Source: Bog-159 sp035499555 (GTDB taxonomy: Bacteria > Acidobacteriota > Terriglobia > Bryobacterales > Bryobacteraceae). Taken from it: DNA of 64,000 bases. The notes under the pieces were generated by a model. That model was given only the letters and a program-made list of their open reading frames with translations, was not told the DNA's origin and did not search any database. Shown in pieces: positions 55,152 through 64,000 of this stretch. Made by a program: the position numbers and the translations under genes. The stretch is taken from positions 124,001 through 188,000 of the forward strand of contig DATJYO010000011.1 of the NCBI GenBank assembly GCA_035499555.1, in the 5' to 3' direction. Position 1 is the first letter of the stretch. Each line of letters begins with the position of its first letter.

Positions 55152-57549
55152 GCACGGCCGTCCTGACCCGGCCCTCAACCGCGCCGGCAGCCAGATCGTC
55201 GATCTGCGCCGCCGGCAGCCGGACGGTGAATATCGAGCCGGCTCCCAGTTCGCTCTTCGCGGTCAGCGAGCCGCCCATCATCTGGCAGTATTCATGGCTG
55301 ATCGTCAACCCCAGACCCGTGCCGCCATACTTGCGGGTGGTGGAGGCGTCCGCCTGCACGAACGGCTGGAACAGCCGTTCCAGTTGATCCTGGCTCATGC
55401 CGATCCCCGTGTCCTGTACCTGCAGCTCCAGCCAGTCGGTGGAGCGCTCCCACACGCGCCGGGCTGCCAGCCGGATCGTGCCTTGCTCGGTGAACTTACA
55501 GGCATTGCTCAGAAGATTCATCAACACCTGGCGGAAGCGCGTCAGATCGGCCACCACACAGCCCAACGGCTCGGCGCAATCGATCGCCAGCCGATTGCCG
55601 TTCTTCTCCACCAGCGGATGCACGCTCGAGGCGACGTCGTGCAGCACCACCGACACCGGAAATGCCTCTATGGTCAGCTCCAGCTTGCCGGCCTCGATCT
55701 TGGAAAGATCCAGCACGTCGTTGATCAGGCCCAACAGGTGGGTCCCGGCCGAGCGGATGCGGTTCAGGTCCGGCAGCAGGTCCTTCTCGCCGCGGTCTTC
55801 CAGCACTTCCTGCAGCATTTCGCTGTAGCCGATTACGGCATTCAAGGGCGTACGCAGTTCGTGGCTCATATTCGCCAGGAAGGTGCTCTTGGCCCGGTTG
55901 GCGGCTTCGGCGGCCTCCTTGGCGCGCACCAGTTCGCCCTGTACGCGTTTGAGTTCCGTCATGTCCTGCGCCAGCCAGACGTAACCGTTGAGATCGCCGG
56001 CGCTGTCGCGCATCTCCGCCGCCGAGAACAGCACCGGGATCGATTGCCCGGCCTTGGTGCGGTAGGTCCGCTCGACGGCGCTGCGCCGGCAGGGAGTTTC
56101 CCGCTCCAGGATGATCTGCCGCGCGGGCCGGCCGATCAACTCCTCTTCGGCATAGCCCAACAGCCGCAGGGCGCTGGGATTGACCCTTTGAATCTGCAGG
56201 TCCGGATCCAGCACCAGCAGGGCCTCTTCCATGGAGGTGAGGATGTTGTCGACGTAATCCTGCGCCCTCTGCCGGGTGATGGATGCTCCAAGCATGCGGG
56301 CCGCCGAGCGGAAGCTGTCACGCTCGGCCTGGCTCCAGCCGCGCTCCTGCCGGTAGTCTTCAAAACCGAGGAATCCGAACCACTCGCCGCCGACCTCGAT
56401 GGGCACCAGGATCACAGACTTGGGCGCCTCGCCGCCGCTGCCTTGAGGCCAGGAACTCAGGGTGACCACCTCACCCCGCAGCAGCGTGTTGATGTGCCGG
56501 TACCAGTCGGCGGCGGCGGCATGGGCCATTTCGGATGTGCGGTCGCTCCACTCGTGCAGAACCTCCGCCGGCCGGCCGGACTCGCCCAGATGGACCTCCG
56601 CCACGTAGGCCCGGCTTACCCGCGCGGCCACGCCCATTTTCGATAACGTCTCGAGGATTACCGTCTCCCACCCGGCCGCGCTCAACATACGGCGGGCCGC
56701 GAAGCTGACCGAAGCCATCAGGATGCTCTTGGCTTCATTGGCCGCTTGCGCGGCTTTTTCCGCGCGTTGGCGCACGCCGATCTGGACTTGCAGGATTTCC
56801 GTCTGGTTCTCAAACAAGGTGACGATCATGCCGAACGCCACGAAATACTTGGGCAGATCCCAGACCACGTGATCGCCCGGAATGTTGATTCCCAGCGCCG
56901 CGCATAACTCCGCCACCGGAAATACCGAACCCCATGCCAGAAACGACAGCGACGTCAGCAGCACGCCCGGCGAGAAGCGGTGGAAGTACCGCCAATAGCG
57001 CAGGCCGGTCAGGGCGAAGCCGGCGAACAGGATAAAGTCGATGCCGCTCTCCACGTGCGACCCCACGCGATAGAAAGCGAAGAGCCCCGCCGCCAGGGTG
57101 GCTAACCAGGGCACCAGCCGCGCGGGAGTGAGCCGGGCATGGCGCATCGCCACCCCGCCGGCAGTTAAGACCGCCAACAGCAGCATGCGATACACGAGGA
57201 CGCTCTGAACCTCGTATACCATCAGCGTCCAATAGGCGATCGCGGGCGCTATCAGGCCGGCCCAGAAGATCGTCCGCCCGGTGGGACCGCTCTTCCGCGT
57301 GCGCATCGACAACGAGAAGGCCGCCACTCCCAGAATGAGGGTGACGTAGGCCAGCCAGTCGGAGAGCCGCGCCGGGATCAGGTGGAAGGCGGAGAGCAGC
57401 ATGCCGGCGAAGTGCGCCACAATGGCAGACCATCCGAGCATCCACAGCCGCGCACGTTCCTGGCGGTCCCGCTGGTAGATCCAGTAGAACAGGCCCACCA
57501 GAATGCTCATCACGGACAGCGTAACCACACGTTGAAATTGCGGAAACAT
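55144..57549 (-). CDS. Membrane sensor histidine kinase (7TM-GAF-PAS-HisKA-HATPase)
   Basis: The 801-residue product has about seven N-terminal transmembrane helices (residues ~10-225), a GAF-like domain with IEVGGEWFGFLGFEDY, and a PAS domain (NILTSMEEALLVLDPDLQIQ). HisKA follows with phospho-acceptor His563 in ANMSHELRTPLN. HATPase_c is intact: NLLSNACKFT, DTGIGMS and GGTGLGLTIS. The membrane region could sense a small ligand or membrane state. It overlaps the downstream receiver gene by 8 bases. The kinase core is nearly a copy of that of the next upstream kinase. Confidence 0.92.
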   Translation of the reverse strand: MFPQFQRVVTLSVMSILVGLFYWIYQRDRQERARLWMLGWSAIVAHFAGMLLSAFHLIPARLSDWLAYVTLILGVAAFSLSMRTRKSGPTGRTIFWAGLIAPAIAYWTLMVYEVQSVLVYRMLLLAVLTAGGVAMRHARLTPARLVPWLATLAAGLFAFYRVGSHVESGIDFILFAGFALTGLRYWRYFHRFSPGVLLTSLSFLAWGSVFPVAELCAALGINIPGDHVVWDLPKYFVAFGMIVTLFENQTEILQVQIGVRQRAEKAAQAANEAKSILMASVSFAARRMLSAAGWETVILETLSKMGVAARVSRAYVAEVHLGESGRPAEVLHEWSDRTSEMAHAAAADWYRHINTLLRGEVVTLSSWPQGSGGEAPKSVILVPIEVGGEWFGFLGFEDYRQERGWSQAERDSFRSAARMLGASITRQRAQDYVDNILTSMEEALLVLDPDLQIQRVNPSALRLLGYAEEELIGRPARQIILERETPCRRSAVERTYRTKAGQSIPVLFSAAEMRDSAGDLNGYVWLAQDMTELKRVQGELVRAKEAAEAANRAKSTFLANMSHELRTPLNAVIGYSEMLQEVLEDRGEKDLLPDLNRIRSAGTHLLGLINDVLDLSKIEAGKLELTIEAFPVSVVLHDVASSVHPLVEKNGNRLAIDCAEPLGCVVADLTRFRQVLMNLLSNACKFTEQGTIRLAARRVWERSTDWLELQVQDTGIGMSQDQLERLFQPFVQADASTTRKYGGTGLGLTISHEYCQMMGGSLTAKSELGAGSIFTVRLPAAQIDDLAAGAVEGRVRTAVHA

Positions 57550-57560
57550 CCAGTTCGTCC

Positions 57561-60125
57561 TTAACTAGCCAATACTTCCGTGCCGGCGTCCTCCGCGCTC
57601 AGCGCCGGCCGGTCCGGCCGCGGCACCGGCGCCAGATCGCCGGGCAAACGCACCGTGAACGTCGATCCCTTTCCTAACTCGCTCTCCACGGTGAGCGATC
57701 CGTCCATCATCTGGCATAGCCGGCGGCTGATGGCCAGCCCCAGGCCGGTGCCCCCGTACTTGCGGGTGGTCGAAGCGTCGGCCTGCATGAACGGGCGATA
57801 CAGCCGCTCCACTTGGGCCGGACTCATGCCGATGCCGGTATCCGCCACCCGGAATTCGACCCAGTCGGCCGTGCCGGTACGCACCCGCCGGGCCGCCAGC
57901 CGGACACTGCCATGGTCGGTGAACTTGCAGGCATTGCTCAGCAGGTTGTAGAGCACCTGCCGCGTGCGGGTCTGGTCCGCGACCATGTGGCCCAGGCCTT
58001 CCTCGCATGCCACCTCCAACCGGTTGGCGTTCTTCTCCACCAGCGGTTGAATGGTGCCGATCACGTCCTGAATCACCGGCGCTACCGCGAAGCGCTCGGT
58101 GCACAACTGCACCTTCCCGGCTTCGATCTTGGACAGGTCCAGCACATCGTTGATCAGACCCAGCAGATGCTTGCCGGCCGTGCGGATCCGGTTCAAGTCG
58201 GGCAGCAGGTCCTGCTCGCCGCGTTCCTCCGCGATCTCCTGCAGCATCTCGCTGTACCCGATGACGGCGTTGAGCGGGGTGCGCAGTTCGTGGCTCATGT
58301 TGGCCACAAATTCGCTCTTGGCGCGGTTGGCCGCCTCGGCAGCCTCCTTGGCGTGCAGCATCTCGTCCTCGGCGCGCTTGCGATCCGAGATATCGCGCGC
58401 GATACCCTGCAAGCCGACCGTCCGCCCGCCCCGGCAGATGGTTTGCAGGCTCACCTCCATCGGCGCGCGATGGCCGTCCTTGGCGGCGAATTCCCATTCC
58501 TGCATGGGATAGAAACCGCCGGCGGAGACGCACAATGCCGCGGCCTCCGCGGCTTTTTCCTGAAAAGCGGGCGCCAGCAGGCGCGCCAGCGGCAAACCGC
58601 CGGCTTCTTTCGGCGTGAACCCCAGGATGCGCCCGCCGGCTTTATTGAGCGAGGTCAGGGTTCCTTTCAGGTTCAAGGTGAAAATGACGTCGTTGGCGTT
58701 CTCCACCAGGTTGTGATAGCGCTGTTCCAACATGGCCTGCCGCTGCATGGTCACGACCCAGGCCAAACCGCCCAAGATGACGAACGCCAGCACCCCGAGC
58801 GCCGTCAGGGCCCTGGGGACAGTCCACCACGGAGGCCGCCTGATGACCGAGACTCCGGCGGCAGACTGCAACAGAACGCGGAATGCCTGGTTGCGTGCCT
58901 GATCATTCTTATCGGCCACGCAAATACCGGATATGCGCAAAATGCTACCCGGCGGGATGGCGGCCAGGCCGGCCGCGCTCGCTCGGCCGGTAGATACCCC
59001 GAACACCACGTTGCCGCTGTTGAGCACCAGGTTCAGGCTGCCAGTCAGCGAGGAGCCGCCCAACAATCGCCCTTCCACCGACACCGGCAGAGAATCGTAA
59101 TCGCCCGCCAGGATCTGGTCCGCCGTCACGGGAATCGGAGCCAGCGGCTGCTCCCTTCCGATACGCCGGCAGACGGCGTCTTCCAGGGTCAGCGAGGATT
59201 CCGAGACACGCGGAAAACCGGCCACGTCCAGGCGGTCGCCGGGTTGAAACGAGCCCGGTTCGGAGGACTCCACGTGCAGCCCGCTGCGCCCGTCGGAGAG
59301 ATAGATCTTCTTGCCGGCATCCTCCAGCGTAACCACGCCCTGCACCCGGATGCGATGCCCCAGGGACCGCCCCAGAGCGAACCGCGCCACGCTATCCAGG
59401 GGCCGCACGGCCTGCTGGAACGGATCGTAGGGCGGACGCAGCACATCCACCTGGTTCAGGTCAGGCACGTACAGCAGGATTCCAACCAGTTGATTCTTCC
59501 TGTTGAAACTGGCCCCGCACGCGCCGCGAATGCGGACTTCGGCATCCACCAGGCTGGCCGGGACCACGTCGCGCGGGTTTGGGACAAACGCCTGCAATCG
59601 GCCCCCGGGCACCGCCATCTGGAGCGTCAGCATTTTGTCCGCGATACTCGCCTCCCGGATGACACCCTCGATCTCGACCCACTGGCTGTCTTCCGCCGTG
59701 GACAGCATCTGCTCCAGGGAAACCCGCCGGGCCAGGGGAAGCGGAGCCGTACCGACGACCCGGTACTGCGGCTTGCCGATCTGGGGCGCGAAATCCGGAG
59801 CCTCGGTGACCCCCTTCAGGTCGAGCAGTTCGCCGGCATGGCGCGCAGGCGCCGCCAGCGGGGCGTTCACCCAGATTCCGGCCGTGGCGTCCTGGACGAA
59901 CAGGTCGCCAGGCGCGGTGTACGTGACCACCGCGCGAATGTGCACCGGGTAACCCCTGGCAGCCGCGGCCAGCGACAGGTTGCGGATCTGCGACACGCGC
60001 GTCAGCACCGGCAAGGTATCTGCGCCGGCTGCCCCCAGCGGCGCCAGCGCCAGAAACACGAATGCGGCAGCCGGCACGACGTGCCTGGCCGGGGACCCGG
60101 GGAGTTGGGACATGGCTGTCCGCAT
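57561..60125 (-). CDS. Sensor histidine kinase with large periplasmic OB-like region
   Basis: The 854-residue product has a signal peptide (AAFVFLALAPLGAAGA). The ~400-residue periplasmic region is built of repeated OB-like modules (GYPVHIRAVVTYTAPGDLFV, GHRIRVQGVVTLEDAGKKI). One transmembrane helix near residues 443-465 (ALTALGVLAFVILGGLAWVV) follows, then PAS (LVENANDVIFTLNLKGT), HisKA (His612) and HATPase_c with intact N, G1 and G2 boxes. ATG 60125 is preferred over 60167 because the leader follows at once. The gap to the next kinase is 11 bases, so the cluster is probably a single operon. Confidence 0.9.
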   Translation of the reverse strand: MRTAMSQLPGSPARHVVPAAAFVFLALAPLGAAGADTLPVLTRVSQIRNLSLAAAARGYPVHIRAVVTYTAPGDLFVQDATAGIWVNAPLAAPARHAGELLDLKGVTEAPDFAPQIGKPQYRVVGTAPLPLARRVSLEQMLSTAEDSQWVEIEGVIREASIADKMLTLQMAVPGGRLQAFVPNPRDVVPASLVDAEVRIRGACGASFNRKNQLVGILLYVPDLNQVDVLRPPYDPFQQAVRPLDSVARFALGRSLGHRIRVQGVVTLEDAGKKIYLSDGRSGLHVESSEPGSFQPGDRLDVAGFPRVSESSLTLEDAVCRRIGREQPLAPIPVTADQILAGDYDSLPVSVEGRLLGGSSLTGSLNLVLNSGNVVFGVSTGRASAAGLAAIPPGSILRISGICVADKNDQARNQAFRVLLQSAAGVSVIRRPPWWTVPRALTALGVLAFVILGGLAWVVTMQRQAMLEQRYHNLVENANDVIFTLNLKGTLTSLNKAGGRILGFTPKEAGGLPLARLLAPAFQEKAAEAAALCVSAGGFYPMQEWEFAAKDGHRAPMEVSLQTICRGGRTVGLQGIARDISDRKRAEDEMLHAKEAAEAANRAKSEFVANMSHELRTPLNAVIGYSEMLQEIAEERGEQDLLPDLNRIRTAGKHLLGLINDVLDLSKIEAGKVQLCTERFAVAPVIQDVIGTIQPLVEKNANRLEVACEEGLGHMVADQTRTRQVLYNLLSNACKFTDHGSVRLAARRVRTGTADWVEFRVADTGIGMSPAQVERLYRPFMQADASTTRKYGGTGLGLAISRRLCQMMDGSLTVESELGKGSTFTVRLPGDLAPVPRPDRPALSAEDAGTEVLAS

Positions 60126-60274
60126 AGCCTTGAGTCCATGTTGGGCTGCGGTAAAGCCCCGGAGCAATACTATCTGAAGACGTAAAAAGGTACTGGGACT
60201 ACCTAAGTGCTACGAATCGAAGGGGATAGACCGGCCGCTACCGGACCGGCTTAGCCGAAGGATAACGCCCGGGT

Positions 60275-61627
60275 TCAACCTCTGATAGCCCAGCGCACCA
60301 GGTCGCCGACCTTCGGCGCTTTGCCTTGGAGCAGAATCGCGACGCGGAAAATGCGGGCGGCGGCCCAGACCATGATGAAGGTGAATATGAGAACCCCCGC
60401 CAGCCCGACCCACGGCTGCCAGGCGGGCACGCCGCCGGGCAACGCCTGCCGCAGCAGCATGAGCATGGGGGTGAACGGCGGAAACAGGGACATCGCGGTG
60501 GAGATGGCGCCGTTCGGCTGCTGCATCACAAACGTGAGCATGAAGTAAGGGATCATCACCGGCGCCAGCAACAGGACCGCGAGTTGCTGGGCCTCCTGCG
60601 GGCTGTTGCAGCCCGCTCCCAGGGCGGCGGCCAGGGAGCACAGGAACAGCACGTCCGTGACCAGGTAAACGTAGAACCAGGGAAACAGGCCAAAGGGAAC
60701 CAGGCCCGCCATCCCCATACCCTCCAGCGCCAGTGTGCCGCCGATGATGTAGAAGGCCGAACTGGTTAGCGATACCCCCAAGGCGCCCACCACTTTGCCG
60801 ATCATCAACTCGAGGGGCGTGGCCATGCCCAGGAGCATCTCCACCAGGCGTTGCGCCTTGTCTTCGGTGACCGCGGACAGCATGGGACTAGACCCCACCA
60901 TGACGATCATGCCCAGCAGCAGCATCAATCCGAACGGAATGCCGAACTCGGCCGCTTCGTTCTTCTTGGACGCTTCGTGGATCTCTCCGGTCTTCTCATC
61001 CCGCGAAACCAGGCCGAAGCGGCCGATATTGATGCTGTCCAGGATCTGCTTGAACTGGCCGCGATCGACTCCTAACTTAGCCAGCCGCAATTTGCGCACG
61101 CCGTCGCTGATAGCGGATGCCAGCCAGCGGTCCGCCTCGCCAAATCCGCCGGAGTTGGCGAAGGTGGCCACCTGGCTGGCCGCCGGGTCCTTGGCGGAGT
61201 CCTTCTTTTCCTCGTCTCCCTTGGCATCCTGCGCGGGATCCAGCACCGAGGGATTGATCTCGACGAAGGCGTAGAGCTGCTCGCGCCGCACGCGCTCGGA
61301 CAAGGCCAGCCGCTGCGCCCGGGCATCCGCTGCCGGCGCGACCGTTTCAAACACGTAGCGCGGCTGCACCTGGCGGCCGGTCTTTTTGTCGCGCATGTCT
61401 TTGGCGTTGCTTTCCTGGGCCGCCTGGATCACCGCCACCGCCAGCACGCCGGTGCGGTCCAGGATAGCGATATGACGTTCCTTGAGGTCCGGCTTGCTCT
61501 CCATCAGCGCCAGCCCCAGAAATCCGCCGCCGAACAGGATGGGCGCCACCACCAGACCGATGATGAACGCCTTGGTGCGGATGGTGGCCAGATAGTCGCG
61601 CCGGGCGATCAGCAGGATTCTATGCAT
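60275..61627 (-). CDS. ABC-2 type permease (NatB-like)
   Basis: The 450-residue product has one N-terminal membrane helix (AFIIGLVVAPILFGGGFLGL), a ~190-residue extracytoplasmic domain and about six C-terminal helices (for example FGLMLLLGMIVMVGSSPML and LAVLLLAPVMIPYFMLTFVM), with TEDKAQRLVEMLLG between them. This matches the NatB/YhaP permeases of Na+ or drug export. It overlaps the ATPase gene by 8 bases. The substrate is unknown. Confidence 0.85.
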   Translation of the reverse strand: MHRILLIARRDYLATIRTKAFIIGLVVAPILFGGGFLGLALMESKPDLKERHIAILDRTGVLAVAVIQAAQESNAKDMRDKKTGRQVQPRYVFETVAPAADARAQRLALSERVRREQLYAFVEINPSVLDPAQDAKGDEEKKDSAKDPAASQVATFANSGGFGEADRWLASAISDGVRKLRLAKLGVDRGQFKQILDSINIGRFGLVSRDEKTGEIHEASKKNEAAEFGIPFGLMLLLGMIVMVGSSPMLSAVTEDKAQRLVEMLLGMATPLELMIGKVVGALGVSLTSSAFYIIGGTLALEGMGMAGLVPFGLFPWFYVYLVTDVLFLCSLAAALGAGCNSPQEAQQLAVLLLAPVMIPYFMLTFVMQQPNGAISTAMSLFPPFTPMLMLLRQALPGGVPAWQPWVGLAGVLIFTFIMVWAAARIFRVAILLQGKAPKVGDLVRWAIRG

Positions 61628-62531
61628 GTTGCGCCTCCCCGGCTTCCGGCCCGGCGATGCGGACGAAGATATCGTGCAACGAGGGCTTGGTAATGGAAAA
61701 ACTGGTCACCCGCGTGCGCGCCACCAGTGCGCGCAACACCTCCTGCGGATCGCAGCCGAGCGCCATGCGCAGTTCCTGCACCTGGCCGAAGTCGCGGATC
61801 TTCTCCACGTTGGGCAATCCGCCCAGGGAGCCCATACCTCCGTCGGCGGCAATGCGGATGGTGTCGTTGCCGTAGCGGTCCTGTATGGAGGCCAGCGTGC
61901 CGTCCAGGACTTTCTTGCCGCGGAAAATCATGCAGATGTAGTCGCACATGTTCTCGGCCACCTGCATATCGTGTGTGCTCAGGATGACCGTGACGCCCGC
62001 GCGGCGGAGATCCAGTATGGCATCGCGAACGACGTCGGCCGATACCGGATCGAGTCCGGTAAACGGCTCGTCGAGGATGAGCAGCTTGGGCGCCGGCACC
62101 ACCGCCGCGATGAACTGCACCTTTTGGCTCATGCCCTTGCTGAGCGACTGCACTTTCTGGGTGGCCCATTGGCTCAGATCGAGCCTCTTCAGCCAGGTTT
62201 CGACCTCGGTTTTGACCTTACGGCAGCTTCGCAGCTCTCCGTAGAACTCCAGCATCGGCTGCACCGCCATGCGGCGATACAGGCCGCGCTCCTCCGGGAG
62301 GTATCCGATCAGGTCCGAGCGCGCGCCCAGCAGTTGTTTGCCGAACACTCGGACATCGCCGCGATCGGGATAGAAGATGCTGGCGATCATACGCATGGTG
62401 GTGGTTTTACCCGAACCGTTAGGGCCGATAAAACCGTAGACCGAACCCTCGGGAACGATCAGGGAGAGGTCGTCGACCGCGGTGATATCGCCAAAGGTTT
62501 TGGTGACGTTAGCAATTTGAACAGCATCCAT
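61620..62531 (-). CDS. ABC transporter ATP-binding protein (NatA-like)
   Basis: The 303-residue product has Walker A GPNGSGKTTT, the Q-loop GYLPEERGLYRRM, the signature LSKGMSQKVQF, Walker B LLILDEPFTGLD and the switch His in LSTHDM. The C-terminal ~70 residues are the extra domain typical of NatA-type exporters. It partners the overlapping permease gene. Confidence 0.92.
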   Translation of the reverse strand: MDAVQIANVTKTFGDITAVDDLSLIVPEGSVYGFIGPNGSGKTTTMRMIASIFYPDRGDVRVFGKQLLGARSDLIGYLPEERGLYRRMAVQPMLEFYGELRSCRKVKTEVETWLKRLDLSQWATQKVQSLSKGMSQKVQFIAAVVPAPKLLILDEPFTGLDPVSADVVRDAILDLRRAGVTVILSTHDMQVAENMCDYICMIFRGKKVLDGTLASIQDRYGNDTIRIAADGGMGSLGGLPNVEKIRDFGQVQELRMALGCDPQEVLRALVARTRVTSFSITKPSLHDIFVRIAGPEAGEAQHA

Positions 62532-62583
62532 CGAACCGAAAGCTTAGCATCCCGTGCGACGGGCTAGCAGGCGGAACCGCCAG

Positions 62584-63903
62584 CTATTGCAGCATGGCGA
62601 CGGTATATCCCGCGCTAAGCCCGGTTTTGGTGCCGCCGGTATCGGCCAGCAGGTGCGCGCCGCCCTGGAAGTTGACCATATCGGCGACCAGGGCCATGGC
62701 AGTCCCGGCGGTGCTGGAGCCGTTGTTCACGTTGAGGGTGGCATGGGGGAAATACAGCGATCCGGTCAGATTCATGGATGCGCCGCCCGCGAAGAGACTC
62801 GAACCGGGAGACGCCATGGACCGGTCCTGGTAGAAGAGCACACCCTGGTAGGTGCCGGAAGATTGCGCCGACAGGGTGACGCTGGCGCCGTTGGCGATGT
62901 TCACCGTCGCGCCGCCGGTCAGGTAGATCAACACGCCGCCGGTGGAGGTCACCGTGGACCCGCCTTGTATACTGAACGTGCCGCCGTTGATGATGTATGT
63001 CCCCGCGCTCATCTGCAGCGACATACCGTTCCCCACCGAGAAGCCGCAGTAGGTGCCGGGCGCGGGCGTGTAGGGCTTCGGCTGCCAGGCCGTGAAATTG
63101 CCTGACTGGCAACTGCCGGCGGGCGTCGGCGACGGCAGGTTCGCGAACGGGTCCGGCACCGAGGCGGCGCCCGTCGTCGGCACGACGCTGGTGGTGCCGC
63201 CATTGTCCTTCTTGAAGCCGCCCACCACGCTGATGGTGGGAGCCTGCACGCTAGCGCCGCCGGTCACGTACATCGCCGCGGAACTGTTGTTGGAGTTCAC
63301 GTAGACGCCGCAACCGATCTGGACCACCGCGCCGTTGCCGGCCAGAAAAGCGTCGGCCGCGTGCGGATCGAGGACATAGATGCAGGAAGCCCCGCCCGGG
63401 CTGCTGATGGCCCCGGCGGTGGCAATGGCGCCGGGTGTCAGGCCGCCGCGCGCAAAGGCGGCGCCAAACAGCGCCGGCAGAGATTCGCGGACCCGTACCG
63501 TAGCCCAGTAGGCCGCGGAAGGCCCCGGAACTCCGGGCACCGCGCTGCTCGTTCCCGCCTGGACGCTAACCCGATCGATTCCGGAAGTCGTGAAGCCGTT
63601 GGCGGCGGCCAGCATACAGGCATTATCGAAGCTGGTGGACGCCGACCCGGGGGATCTGGATGGGCAATTGGTGGCCGCGCCGCACCACACCGAGCCGGCG
63701 CAGGAGGGTCCGCCGGGCGCCGAGTTCAACGCCGCGCGCACGGCTGCCACCGCGGCCGCGTCGGCGGCGGACTGGGCCGCCTGCTGGCGGTAATAGGCCC
63801 AGCCCATGTCTACGGCCAGACCCAGCATCCCCAGCATGACGGTCAATGAGATGGTCATCATTAAGGCCGCCTGTCCGGGTTGTGAACGAGCTCGCCGGGA
63901 CAT
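62584..63903 (-). CDS. TadG-like pilus assembly protein (Tad_N domain)
   Basis: The 439-residue product opens with RRARSQPGQAALMMTIS and a hydrophobic stretch (LTVMLGMLGLAVDMGWAYYR) followed by AADAAAVAAVRAALN, the standard TadE/TadG N-terminus that anchors the protein in the inner membrane. The remainder is Gly/Ser/Thr-rich and beta-helical (NIANGASVTLSAQSSGTY, FAGGASMNLTGSLYFPHA). It is much longer on the distal side than TadE. Its ATG lies 1 base after the TGA of a truncated upstream gene. Confidence 0.83.
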   Translation of the reverse strand: MSRRARSQPGQAALMMTISLTVMLGMLGLAVDMGWAYYRQQAAQSAADAAAVAAVRAALNSAPGGPSCAGSVWCGAATNCPSRSPGSASTSFDNACMLAAANGFTTSGIDRVSVQAGTSSAVPGVPGPSAAYWATVRVRESLPALFGAAFARGGLTPGAIATAGAISSPGGASCIYVLDPHAADAFLAGNGAVVQIGCGVYVNSNNSSAAMYVTGGASVQAPTISVVGGFKKDNGGTTSVVPTTGAASVPDPFANLPSPTPAGSCQSGNFTAWQPKPYTPAPGTYCGFSVGNGMSLQMSAGTYIINGGTFSIQGGSTVTSTGGVLIYLTGGATVNIANGASVTLSAQSSGTYQGVLFYQDRSMASPGSSLFAGGASMNLTGSLYFPHATLNVNNGSSTAGTAMALVADMVNFQGGAHLLADTGGTKTGLSAGYTVAMLQ

Positions 63904-63904
63904 A

Positions 63905-64000
63905 TCAAAACAGCAGAGGCTGCCGCGATTTCGCGGTCATGGTCACACCGGAAAAGCGCATTCGGCCGCCGCCCGGCGCGAACATCGTCAGCACCGAGGT
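63905..64000 (-). CDS. 3' end of a gene upstream of TadG-like protein (truncated by window edge)
   Basis: A frame open to the window edge encodes TSVLTMFAPGGGRMRFSGVT followed by MTAKSRQPLLF and a TGA at 63905-63907. The TGATATG junction with the TadG-like ATG indicates coupled translation. The context suggests a TadE/TadF-like gene, but 31 residues do not prove this. Confidence 0.55.
   Translation of the reverse strand, partial: TSVLTMFAPGGGRMRFSGVTMTAKSRQPLLF

Noticed and set aside
57813..60185. 790-codon plus-strand frame opposite the second histidine kinase
   Set aside because: It is a shadow of the kinase gene; it is rich in His, Arg and Gln with no recognisable domain, while the kinase strand shows all catalytic boxes.

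Overview
The window is high-GC bacterial DNA packed with genes on both strands. The gene families point to an Acidobacteriota bacterium, most likely the Bryobacterales/Solibacter group. Indicators are an ADOP-type MacB/FtsX permease, an Oar-like TonB receptor with a carboxypeptidase-regulatory domain, a GWxTD protein, a GloVer-repeat protein, an HTH-PD40 protein, a DUF4159 protein, many Tat or Sec leaders, and a mixture of housekeeping and polysaccharide-degrading genes. This is inference from family composition; no rRNA is present to confirm it. I saw no tRNA, rRNA, CRISPR array, transposase, integrase or phage structural gene.

Layout. 1-7.2 kb: the end of an unknown gene, a secreted GH127 arabinofuranosidase-like enzyme divergent from a sigma-54 activator, a TlpA-like thioredoxin, a GH3 NagZ-like enzyme and a BrkB membrane protein. 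7.3-15.2 kb: a twin-repeat basic protein, two overlapping amidohydrolases, a DUF4159 pair, a Flp-type pilin, a HAD phosphatase, an M23 peptidase and a DUF3500 protein. 15.3-21.4 kb: aspS, a zinc-ribbon coiled-coil protein, a second thioredoxin-fold protein, an unlisted 56-residue ORF and the ADOP permease. 21.6-28.6 kb: divergent ETF subunits, a CPCC protein, thiG, a two-gene cassette bracketed by a 138-bp direct repeat of the thiG 3' end, and an OmpR-type response regulator. 28.6-38.3 kb: a TMTC-like TPR membrane protein, UDP-glucose dehydrogenase, a GloVer protein, a MetE-like protein with an HD-domain partner, an Mrp/ApbC ATPase and an amidase. 38.3-49.9 kb: outer-surface and secreted proteins (a CarboxypepD-reg protein, a GWxTD protein, an Oar-like receptor), a DUF4242 protein, a DinB-like protein and an ECF sigma/anti-sigma/secreted-protein operon. 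50-60.1 kb: a [2Fe-2S]-ferredoxin/methyltransferase fusion divergent from a diadenylate cyclase that carries its own YbbR domain, followed by a compact phosphorelay and c-di-GMP locus (two histidine kinases with near-duplicate cores, a stand-alone receiver and a receiver-PAS-GGDEF-EAL protein). 60.2-64 kb: a NatAB-type ABC exporter and the start of a Tad-pilus locus (TadG-like plus a truncated upstream gene).

The most unusual structure is the segment at 24.7-27.9 kb. An intact thiG is followed by a membrane HTH-PD40 regulator and a divergent secreted LamG-like protein, and then by a second, 97%-identical copy of the last 138 bases of thiG. The second copy ends stop-to-stop against the next gene. 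This is the architecture expected of an element that inserted into the 3' end of a gene and rebuilt it. The second theme is second-messenger signalling at 51-60 kb, where c-di-AMP and c-di-GMP enzymes lie side by side.
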